From: Spirogloea muscicola | Taxonomy: Eukaryota > Streptophyta > Zygnematophyceae > Spirogloeales > Spirogloeaceae | Direction of reading: 5' to 3' | Length of the DNA stretch: 27,133 bases | Assembly: GCA_009602725.1 (NCBI GenBank) | Contig: WELB01000003.1 | Coordinates: 1,496,262 to 1,523,394 of the forward strand | Shown here: in pieces, positions 1 through 8,939 of the stretch | How the letters are laid out: each line of letters opens with the position of its first letter | Numbering within the stretch: the first letter of the stretch is position 1 | Made by a program: the position numbers and the translations under genes | The notes under the pieces: model-generated | What the model was told of the DNA's origin: nothing | The model's database searches: none | Seen by the model: the letters and a program-made list of their open reading frames with translations, nothing else

Positions 1-405
1 GGCGGGGCAGCGGGGTGGCCGCTGGACGCGCTCGGCGCGGCGAGGCGGCGCAGCCGCCGCGACCGGCGCGAGAGGGTGGCGAAGCCAGGAGGCCGGAGGA
101 GGAGGAGGAGAGGGAGGGGGGAGGGGTAATCTCGAGGGGAGGAGGAGGAGGAGGAGAGGAGGAGGGTGGAGTGGGAGGACTGCGGCTGCTGATGTTAGAA
201 GAGCCGCTGTGATAGCCAGCCAGGTGCATCCAGAGGGTGTCCATAGCTGTAGTTGCGGAACTACAGCCTAGGCAAAGGAGGGCCGCGCTGGGTAGGAGCG
301 CCGCGGCGACGAGACGAGCGGCGGCGACGGCGGAGGGAGCGGCGGCGGCTCAGGCGGCGGGGCTGCGCCTCCGTTTCCCACCGCCGCAGGGGCAGGGAGG
401 CCGCC
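1..405. promoter_or_regulatory. GC-rich 5' upstream region of the DUF3419-like gene
   Basis: Very GC-rich sequence with runs of GGA and CGG triplets leads up to the start codon at 406. Open frames here come from base composition and resemble no family I know. I see no TATA box. It probably holds the promoter and 5' UTR of the plus-strand gene that follows; this is inferred from position only. Confidence 0.4.
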
Positions 406-3121
406 ATGGCGGCTGGGGAGGTGAGGCTCTGCCGAACCTCCGAGCGGCCTCGTCGATGCCTCCAGCATTCCTCCCTCCTCCCCATCCTGGCCTCTCCTCC
501 CTCTCTCCTCCATCTCCTCTCTCTTCTTGACAGCCAAAGTCCAGGAGTGACTTCCCTGAGCTGGTCCAGTTGGCTCTGGCGCCAAAGGCACCGGCTGGGA
601 GGCCCACCAGCTCGCTACGGCAGCTCGCCAGCCCAGCTCCTCTGGGCTGCCTCGGCGCTGAAATTGGTGGCAGCGAGTGCCGGTTCTGCAGCCTTATGGC
701 CGGCTGCCCCAGCTGCATGCAGGCGCCAGGGCCAATGGCGAGCCCCGTCACGGAGCAGCCCAATGCCCCGCAGCTCGTGAGCGAGCTGAGCAACGGGTCC
801 GACAACGAGGACTTCCGTGCAGAGCTCACCTGCATCGAGTACTTGCGAGCACGGTGGGAGCTCGCGCTTCCCCCGTGTCTCTCGCTCCTTCCGCGTGCCC
901 ATCTCACATCGCCTCCCTGCTTCCTGCCTCTCTGTCTCCTCTCTCTCTCTCCCTCTCCCTCAGCCTTTCTCTCCCCCTCCTCCTGAAGAAGGTGTCTCAC
1001 GCTCTGCCTTTCTATTCTGTCTCTCTTCTTCTGGCTCTTGCTTCAGCTGGGGTCCTTCTTACTCCACTGCCTCTCACCTGCTCTCAGCCCTTTCCTCCAT
1101 CCTCCTTCTTTGCCGCCCCCCCCCCCTCCCCTTCCTTCCCCTGCCTCCCTCCTCCGCCTGACTGTCCCCCCAACTCCACACTCCTCTTTTTCCTGTGCAA
1201 TCCTCACTTGCCTCTGAAAGTCAAATTTCTCGCTGATCTGTCGCGGTGCTCGCTCACCCAGACGGGGGCCAGGGGGGCGGCGCCTGCGCCTGTTGGTCGT
1301 GGCGAGCGGTGGCGACGGCGTTTTGTCACTCTGCTGCCTGCCGGGCACGCCCATATCCCGACTCGCCGCAGTGGACGTGAATGCGGCACAAACGCACCTG
1401 CTTCACCTCAAGCGCGCCGCAGCAACGGAGGCACCACTTGGTGGGGCTGCCGCTTTCCTTGGCCTCGACGGCGACCATGGGACGGCAGCCGGCGTTGCTC
1501 GACGTGCCGCGTATGCCGCTGCCGTCCGCTTGGCGCTGCCCATCAACGAACAGGTGGGTGCCACAGTATAGTCCTTAGACCCCTCAACAATAACCGTGAC
1601 TTAATTTTGACATTATGATGCCTTTGAGTTGGAGTGGCTTGACTCCCATCTTAACTTTGACTGCGACAGCAACTGAAATTTCAGCTTGCTAGTTGGTCAG
1701 AGACTGAGCGCCGGCACCACAGAAGCGTGAGCGCAGGCATATTGGGATGCGCGGCTTGCCGGAGAGGTGTCACACGGCGCAGCAGCGAGTGGCGCATTGG
1801 AGCGCCTCAGCGCTGGTGTGCGGCGCCGTTTGGCGGTGCGTGGAGTCGACATCGGCGCACTGCTGCGCCTGGAGCGCGATGATGCCGTGCTGCCTGGCGC
1901 CACGGGCGCGTCCAATGAGATCCTGCGCGCTGTACTTGGCGGCTGCCTTTCCCAGGCCGCCATTGCGGATGCCTTCCAGGTCCGCAGTTAACTGCAGCCC
2001 AAGTTACTTCTGTGCTGTCGCCACCGCACGGCGTGCTGACGTGCCTGCAGTGGCTCTCAAGCCGTTGCCTGCAGATGGAGAGCCATGGTGCATGGGGAGT
2101 GCTGAGTGGCCATCTCCCGGCATTTCGAGCAGCCTGGATTGGTGACAGCCAATTTCCACACTCCACCCCCTCCTCCCACCACCACAAGATGCTTCAAGCT
2201 AAGTCACGTACTGCAATCACATGGATTGAAGATGAACATGGACATGGATGAACATTCTATGGTCAAGTTCTTCCAAGCTCTTCAACTTGCGCGTGCACTG
2301 CAAACTGCATGGCTTTGATGCTGACAAATGTCGGCAGCGCTGCGTGTGCAGAGGGCCTGATGGCACAGCTGGCTAGCAGGCTGGCCGGAGGTGCCAATGC
2401 CGCGATGCACCGCTTCTTCGCAGGCCGCCTGCCTGAGGGTGGAGCCTGTGGAGGTTTCCCACTATACCTCACCAACGAGGGCGCCGCAGCTCTACGCGCC
2501 ACGGCAGTGACAGAGGAGCCCAGCAGCGGCGCCGACTGCGTGCACCTGACTGTCCACGTTGGCGATGCCGTCGCTGTGGCGCAGTGCCTGTGCCGCGAGG
2601 TGCAAGCACATGCCAACAGCGATGCGGCAGTCACAGCTTGATGGCGCTTGTGAACGCCATCAGTGCCCTCCCTCTTCCTTTGCTTCCACCCTCTCATCCT
2701 ACAAGTGCGGGGGTCGCAGGAGGGCGCCCCCTTTGACCTCATCACACTGTCCAACATTGGCGATTGGATGAGCGATGACAAGTTCTGCACCTTCGTCAAG
2801 GCCACAGCCAGCTGCCTCGCCGATGAAGGTACGTGCTGTGCGGCACTCGCCGGCGCATGCCCGCTGTGCACTCTGCCTGAGTGCCGGCCTCGTGATGCCA
2901 CGGCACCGATGACTAATCTTTTGCACCTCCCTCCTCCATCTCTCTATCTTCCAGGCATTCTCCTGCAACGCCGCATGGTTGGTCGGCAGCGTGCAGCATT
3001 TGAGGGGTCTCTCCACGTCGATGAGGCGCTGCTTGCCGCCGTTGCCGAGGCGGAGCGCACATGCGTGTACTGGCGCCGTACCGATGCTGTCATGGTCGGA
3101 GTCAAGCGGCGCTTGGCATGA
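406..3121 (+). CDS. DUF3419 / BtaA-like SAM-dependent 3-amino-3-carboxypropyl transferase homologue
   Basis: Family members such as BtaA move the 3-amino-3-carboxypropyl group of S-adenosylmethionine to diacylglycerol, the first step of betaine-lipid synthesis; this substrate is inferred, not shown. The start has an ideal context (GCCGCCATGG). Proposed exons: 406-420, 534-853, 1262-1553, 1685-1979 (with an apparent frameshift near 1736), about 2338-2599, 2720-2828, 2955-3121; roughly 485 residues. Diagnostic motifs in order: SAM-binding VVASGGDGVLSL; VDVNAAQ followed by HLKRAA; LPINEQ; AYWDARL; PLYLTNEG; and FDLITLSNIGDWMSDD, the family hallmark; the end reads RRTDAVMVGVKRRLA and stop. Phases agree at 420/534, 853/1262, 2599/2720 and 2828/2955. 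The 1979/2338 join does not fit (phase 0 into phase 2), so an exon is missing or misplaced there. No BtaB-like methyltransferase half is seen, unlike algal BTA1 fusions. Exon 2 has an unusual Cys-rich segment. Confidence 0.62.
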
Positions 3122-3478
3122 GCCATCCTAACCCGGCGGTCATCCATAAATCTATTGTTGTTCCTTTGCTTGGAGGTTATGCGCCGATTCTGGCCTCAGC
3201 GGTGTGAATCATCTCCATGAATATCAGGAACCAGCTCTGTAGGGTCATAGAGCTCCACCTTGCAAAATTGGCCGCCACCTCTGCCACCACTACCAACATC
3301 GGCTGGCTGCTGGCGGCTGCTCATTGCACCTGCTTAGACCACAATTAGCTGCCGCATTTGTACGGCAAAATCGGCAATCTTTAGCTTAGCACATTCTTTG
3401 CGGGACTGATTATCGTCTCCAACTTGCAGTCCACATGACAAGCCATCTCCTGCTTCCTGTGATAGCCCGCTTGCTTAG
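3122..3478. other. Intergenic, 3' flank of the DUF3419-like gene
   Basis: No gene is supported here. It contains the 3' UTR of the upstream gene and ends at the TA dinucleotide flanking the MITE. No clear polyadenylation signal was found. Confidence 0.5.
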
Positions 3479-3950
3479 TACAGTCATACCTTGTTATAGG
3501 CACGTCGGCCGGTTTGGCGAAAATATGTGACTATATCGAGGGTGTGCTTGTTCGTTGTAGAGGCACTATTGCCCCCAAATGTGCTTCTACCGTGACAATC
3601 AGCAACATATCAAATTATATTGAAAGATGGCTTTTTGGGTTCAGGTTTAGGGTTAGGGTTTAAAAACTAGACCCTAACCCTAGACCTAAACCCTAAACCC
3701 CACACCCTAAACCCTAAACCTCAGCCCTAATCCCTGTAGAGAATATGAGAGATATGTTGATTTGTTTTCATATTGGCACTTCTAGTGGGGGAATCTGCCC
3801 CGTAAAACTGTGCCTGTACATAACGGCACGTTCCCTTATCGAGTCACATTTGCCTGGGGGAAAAAGTGCTTCCCGCAAAATGGTGCCACTATCGAGGATT
3901 TAGGGAAATGTGCCCTTATCTTGGGGTGCCTATAACGAGGTTTGACTGTA
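3479..3950. mobile_element. Non-autonomous Tc1/mariner-like element (MITE)
   Basis: The left end (3481-3503) and the reverse complement of the right end (3926-3948) match at 21 of 23 positions. Both begin CAGTCA and end GTTATAGGCAC. Each is flanked outside by TA (3479-3480 and 3949-3950), the target duplication of Tc1/mariner transposons. The end sequence resembles pogo/Tigger-type mariner termini, from memory. Inside, subterminal stretches such as the TGTGACT motif near 3525 also recur in inverted form toward the right end. There is no transposase ORF, so it would need enzyme from elsewhere. An inverted telomere-like block sits in the middle. Confidence 0.8.
3643..3735. repeat. Internal telomere-like repeat block, TTTAGGG / CCCTAAA, inverted
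   Basis: A short TTTAGGG-type stretch (3646-3661) is followed after about 10 bases by a longer degenerate array in the opposite orientation (CCCTAAC, CCTAAAC, CCCTAAA units, 3670-3735). The units match the TTTAGGG repeat of plants and many green algae. The block is wholly inside the MITE, so it is an interstitial telomere-like repeat rather than a chromosome end. Confidence 0.85.
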
Positions 3951-4512
3951 GCAAGCAATGGTGGGTGGTGCAGCCTGCCCGCGCCTCAAGTCCAGCCGTT
4001 GAACATGCGTAGATTTCAACGGCTGTGTGGTGCAAGACTCTGGTACTTCATTGATGTGTCTTGCGCTATCCATAAAAATAGTGTAGCATGCGTCAATGAT
4101 TGCGGTACACTCCATTTACCACCTCGTCATTCCACTAACATACTCAGAAAATACGATGACGAGCAGAGCTGTCGAGCCCAAAGGAGCGACATATACTAGG
4201 AGGCGTGGCTGAGCAAACAAGGGCAAGTCGCTGCTAAGGATGGGAAATTCAGACATCTTGCGCCCATAAGTGCCATCCTCAAAGCAAGGAAATTTTACAC
4301 GGTGGTGAGCTAAGCAGCGAGCAGCTGAAAGGGCGTCACTTGCGCCTCAGGTCTACATTCTGTACTTGCAGGTTTACTTCTCAAGCCCAATGGAAGTAGA
4401 CCCCAGATCTAAGCTTCACTCAGGAGTAAAGCAACCATGTATGCCTTTGTTGCAGCTTGGGCTTGCGCATGCCCTCAAGGTCGTAACATGTGCAGTGAAT
4501 GAGCGCATGGTC
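3951..4512. other. Intergenic, downstream of the aldehyde dehydrogenase stop
   Basis: It lies between the MITE and the stop of the minus-strand aldehyde dehydrogenase and should include that gene's 3' UTR. The open frames here have no recognisable family. No other gene or RNA is seen. Confidence 0.5.
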
Positions 4513-7500
4513 TCATACAATCTGACCCACATTGCGCATGAGCATGACGCGGGTCTCCGTCATGTCCTCCATGGCGTACCGCAGGCCCTCGCGGCCCAGC
4601 CCCGAGTCTTTCACGCCGCCGTATGGCTGCCATCGAGAGCAACACAAGGGGCATCAAGCTCTGCAGACATGTGGGGCCCTATACGTGTTTGCAGCTTTGG
4701 CAGGATGCACACACTGTAGCACAAACACTCGAGTCATCAACGCTCACTTGCGAGTCAATGCGCATGCTTGGCACATCGTTGATGCACACGCCGCCAACAT
4801 CAAGGTGCTCAAATGCATAGAAGGTCTTGTTCAGGTCCCTGGTGAACACTCCAGCCTGCAGTGCTCACCGGAGCTTGGCTGTTAACAGAACATAGTGACT
4901 TGGAGGTCGCTGCCACAGGGCCTCGACTTTGGTTGGTTCACTTAAAGAATACACTGATAATATTCACACATCCTTAAAGCGACCTTCAGCGTGGCCACAA
5001 GGATGAGGAGACCGTAAACAGGACTGGCCTTTTTACGACACCCAAGACAGCGCATCGATTACCTGGAGCCCAAACTTTGAGGCATTAACATCGTTGATTG
5101 TAGTTACGAAGTCGTCGTAAGGAATGAGCACCACCACGGGCCCAAAGACCTCCTCGCAGTGGACCTGCGCAAATACGATGCAAGACAATTGTCTACATCA
5201 GCTCCTTGAGCTGGCCAGCGAGCTAGGAACAGTCATTCGTGGAAGTTCAGTGCACTCTCTAGTCCAATCAGGGTTGTGGAGTGTACTAAGGCACGGCTGC
5301 ATGCTGGTCAGGTAGAGTCTGTGCACATCATTTGAAGCACTACCTTCACAGACAGACGAGTGCTCACCTCCATGTCAGGCCTCACATTCTCCATGACGGT
5401 TGCCTTGTAGAAGACGCCGTCGCGTTTGCCACCTATCAGGACTCTGTTGTGGGGAAACGGTGGCAAACCACATGAGCTACAGATGTGTTGTCAGCAGAGA
5501 CGGCACAATGCATGAGCCGTAGAAAGGAGAGGTAAGGCCTCCTTGTTTTGGCAAGAGTTGCTAGGGTGTAGTGGTTACCGCGCCCCATTCTCAACTGCGT
5601 GGTCCACCCACTGCTCGATACGCTTGGCCTCTGACTCGGCAATTATTGGGCCTATAAATGTCTCCTCCTCTAGTGGGTCCCCCTGAGACAAGTGCTCAGC
5701 AGTCTCAGAAGGGCCTCGTGGCAATGTACTTTTTGAGTGAGAAATATCATAAGAGTGATGTGTTTACACCATCGTGTTACACGACATTTGGCTCGCATCC
5801 ACTTTCAGCAAGTGAGACAGCACTTGCTGACTTCATCATACCTCTTTGAGCTGCGAGACTGCCTCAGTCAGCGCCCCTTTCACCGTCTCATAAAGGTTCT
5901 GCATAGGCAGAGCAATGAGGAGGATCTCAGTGGCACGGATATGGATTCCTTTTCGTTCCTGAGTGGGTGTCCTCTATCACACAAAGTGACGCCCTATTGC
6001 CTCATTGCCTGATGCATCTCTAGTTTCTGCTTTCCGCTGGTACCATTGCAAGCTCGTGAGATGGACAAGGCAAACTGCACGATTTACAGTCAAATTAGTG
6101 ATAGTTGAAAGTCTGTCATGCCTTCTTGATGTATATCCGCTGCACGCTGATGCACGACTGCCCACTCTGGTAGAAACCACCGTGCACAATGCGTGCAATT
6201 ACACCGCCAAGGTCAGGCACTAGCTCCTGTCACACCAGCAGAACAATGCATAAGCAGGTTAATCAAATGACAGCAGAAAGCAAGACTAATTACCTGCTGA
6301 AATGGAAGCAGGGTGGGTCTGAGCCCTTGTAAGTAGTCATCTCTGCTATTGATGTTGCTTGGGTAGCAAAACAGTGCTGAGGATGGCTGAGCCTTTAGCA
6401 AAGTGGGAAGCATACGTCAACAATGCAGGCAGCATTGCCGCCCAGCTCTAGCACCACTTTTTTCTTTCCAGCTCGAGCCTTCATAGCCCACCCAACCTGT
6501 TGCGGACAAGCCATATCAATATGTTAGGTGAAACCACGTCAGGTAGGTATCAGCATAGAATTGGGCACTGAGTCTCTCCAGGGGGCATTGCAAAACCTGG
6601 CAGCAACACAGCACGGCGATGCAATTGCAGAGAGAGAGAAGAGCAGCTAATGAGAGACGGAACACACAGATGGGGACCCCGTGAAGGAGAGGAGCTTGAA
6701 TCTATCGTCCGTTGTGAAGAGATCAGCTCCATCTCTAGCGCATGGGAGGATGGAAAATGCTCCTTCCGGCAGGTTCGCACGCGACAGGATCTCTCCGAGA
6801 AGAAGTGCCCCGATGGGCGTACGGCTGCAAGCCAGCGGCAAAGCGGCAAAGCGGCAACAAGGATAAGGAATCATCTCACGGAAGTTGGCGTTCAGCTGAT
6901 GCTCATGAAACCAGGTCAATGTGGTTAAGCCCCAAGCCTGCATGAAGGTGGCAGTCCGCACCTAGCAGGCTTCATCACGAACGGGCAGCCGACAGCAAGC
7001 GCCGGGGCAATTTTGTGAGCAGCCTGAAAAGCAGATGATCAGCAGTCAGAGCATTGCAGCTGCGTGTGACAATCTCACAATGTAGCACATTGATTGCCTG
7101 CAATCAACTCAATGCCACATGAGACAGGAGGATCCTTGCGGCTCGCTTAGCGACGGGCCCAAGGGCTTACCAGATTGAGGGGGAAGTTGAACGGGCTGAC
7201 CATGCTGATGGGGCCTATCGGGAACCTCCGCACCTGTCAGCAAAATGTGCAGGGCTCCACCCAATCACGCCACCAGCAATCAGGATGCAATTCATGGCAC
7301 AATTACCAGGTCTGACAGCATCGCACCATGTCTTCAGTCACACAACTTGGAAACCGTGGGCTGTTCCTGCATACTGTAAGGCATGCACCAAAGATAGCAG
7401 CTTACCAAGGACTGGTAACCCTTTGCTCTTTCTGAAATGTCTATGGGGGCATACTCGCCATACCTTCACCTCAGCACAAGCAGGAGTAGTGTCAGACCCA

Positions 7501-8840
7501 TATGTCATTTCTCCGGGATGCAGCGAGAAGGTCAGCATGTCCCAGAAGTATTTCTATTTGCTGGCGGTGAGGAGACAGCTTGCATGCACAACTATTGCCT
7601 TGGGCCTTGATTGGACACAACTTGGACTGGGCACGGCTAATCCACAGTATAAAGCTAGGATAGCTGGACTGCGTCAATGGCCATGGGCAACAAGGACTGG
7701 TGCTTGCTTACATACGGACGCTCTCCTCTGCAGCAATCTGGAAGGTGTCAATGAGCCTCTGCACCTCTCCTCTTGAGTCCCTATTGATCATGAACGAAGT
7801 GCACAATTAGTAGCCAATTAAATTATCACTTGGTGAATTTGTTATGCCCAATCTGATGGTCCACTCTTTCTGGGAAGGCTTTATGCAATCTTCAGAGAAT
7901 GAGCACCAAGTACCTCGAAGCGTCAACCCAACAGGACCTGCTGAGAGCAGGGCCGGTAAGGGCAGCGGGCTACCTGATGGGCTTTCCAGCCTCCATGCAG
8001 AGGGCCTTGGCAAACTCCTCCGACCTCGCCTTCACCTCCCTCACAACCATCTCACAGACCGCCTTGCGCTCGTAGCTGGCCATGGCTGCCATTGCAGGCG
8101 CAGCCCGCTCTGCCGCTGCAATGGCCTCCTCAATGTCCGCTGCATGCGCCAGGGCGCACCTCGCGCCCACCTTGCCTGTTCCAATGGATATGGATGCTCA
8201 TGGGTGTGGCTACATGAAGCAGAAAAGCTTGACAACAATCTCACCTCTAGTAGCAAAGATAACACACAGAGGAAGTGAAGCTGTGAACGTATGTAAGAAG
8301 ACCGAGAGCACATGTGACACACTTCAGCCAGCTTGTGTTGAGCCTGAGTGTGACAAAGTAGGCAGTTCTGGAGCATAACAAAGAGGAAAGACATAGCACT
8401 AACTCACCCGTGTACTTGTTAGTGACCTCCAGGTCTGTGTTGGGCTGCTTGGCGACGTTAGCGATGTAGAACGGGTATGTGGTGACCTCCGACTCTGAGG
8501 TGCTCGCTTCTGCCCTTGGCGGAGCTGCACTCTGGTGCTCAGAGGCCCCTTCCTTGCTCGCAGATTGCAGCATGCCGAACTCCGCCGAGGACACCTTGAC
8601 TGGCGCTTCAGCCTTCGCGGGGCCAGTGTTGTCTGTCAACAAAGGGGCCCCACCAGGGTGCGGGACGTCCGCAGACTTCTCGCCCGTGTTGATGTCCGCC
8701 TCGTCGTCCTTGCGCGCCGGGACGGAGGTGAGCGTCGAGCCGCAGATGGCTGGGACAGCTGCCACCTCCTTGAGCTTACCGTTGAGGACCTGCACATGAT
8801 ACCGCCGGTCGGCAGCCATGATAAGACATGCTGTGAAGGT
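4513..8840 (-). CDS. Aldehyde dehydrogenase family protein (second half of the ThDP-enzyme/ALDH locus)
   Basis: NAD(P)-dependent oxidation of an aldehyde to an acid; substrate unknown. Exons: 8840-8408 (internal Met at 8819), 8175-7974, 7780-7716, 7510-7470 (weak), 7233-7171, 7023-6962, 6824-6668, 6496-6416, 6226-6122, 5898-5842, 5682-5579, 5443-5368, 5164-5063, 4855-4748, 4626-4513. From the 8819 Met it is 582 residues. Motifs in order: EAGKPI (about 200), SPFNFPLNL (about 250), FTGSP, catalytic Glu in ELGGN (about 351), catalytic Cys in GQSCIS (about 386), [31 protein letters not shown]. The Glu-Cys spacing of 35 fits the family. Residues 1-114 form an Ala/Pro/Ser/Glu-rich extension with no ALDH similarity, like a linker. 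All phases agree, but exon 4 was chosen mainly by phase. The intron after 6122 begins with GC. Confidence 0.9.
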
Positions 8841-8939
8841 CTCACAGATCAAGTAAGTGATATCGACCACAAGTATGATCACGGTCATTCTTCATATGGG
8901 GTTTTGGCAATGGCAGCCAGATTGATGACTAGATCTCAC
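8841..8939 (-). other. Proposed 99-nt intron joining the ThDP-enzyme and ALDH frames, or inter-cistron spacer
   Basis: On the minus strand a GTGAGA donor follows the last ThDP-enzyme codons (8940). A GAG acceptor at 8843-8841 would join it in phase to the ALDH frame, giving 7 extra residues before the internal Met at 8819. The acceptor has a poor pyrimidine tract. Without splicing, the first frame runs 15 more codons to a TGA at 8894-8892, leaving 72 nt before the ATG at 8819. No separate promoter or terminator is evident in this gap. Confidence 0.5.

Noticed and set aside
350-1000. 216-codon minus-strand open frame at the left end
   Set aside because: It is antisense to the first exons and intron of the DUF3419-like gene, composed of biased GC/CT-rich sequence, and resembles no family.
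677-1618. 313-codon plus-strand open frame
   Set aside because: It runs through the CT-rich intron 854-1261 in a frame different from the conserved SAM-binding exon; low-complexity Ser/Leu/Pro product.
3643-3735. A chromosome end or telomere boundary
   Set aside because: The repeats are short, degenerate, inverted and inside a MITE with unique DNA on both sides.
7660-7705. LPMAIDA-like segment on the minus strand just after an ALDH exon, resembling the family's EVLPLDI motif
   Set aside because: Using it would need an intron of about 15 nt or reading through an in-frame stop; treated as coincidence.
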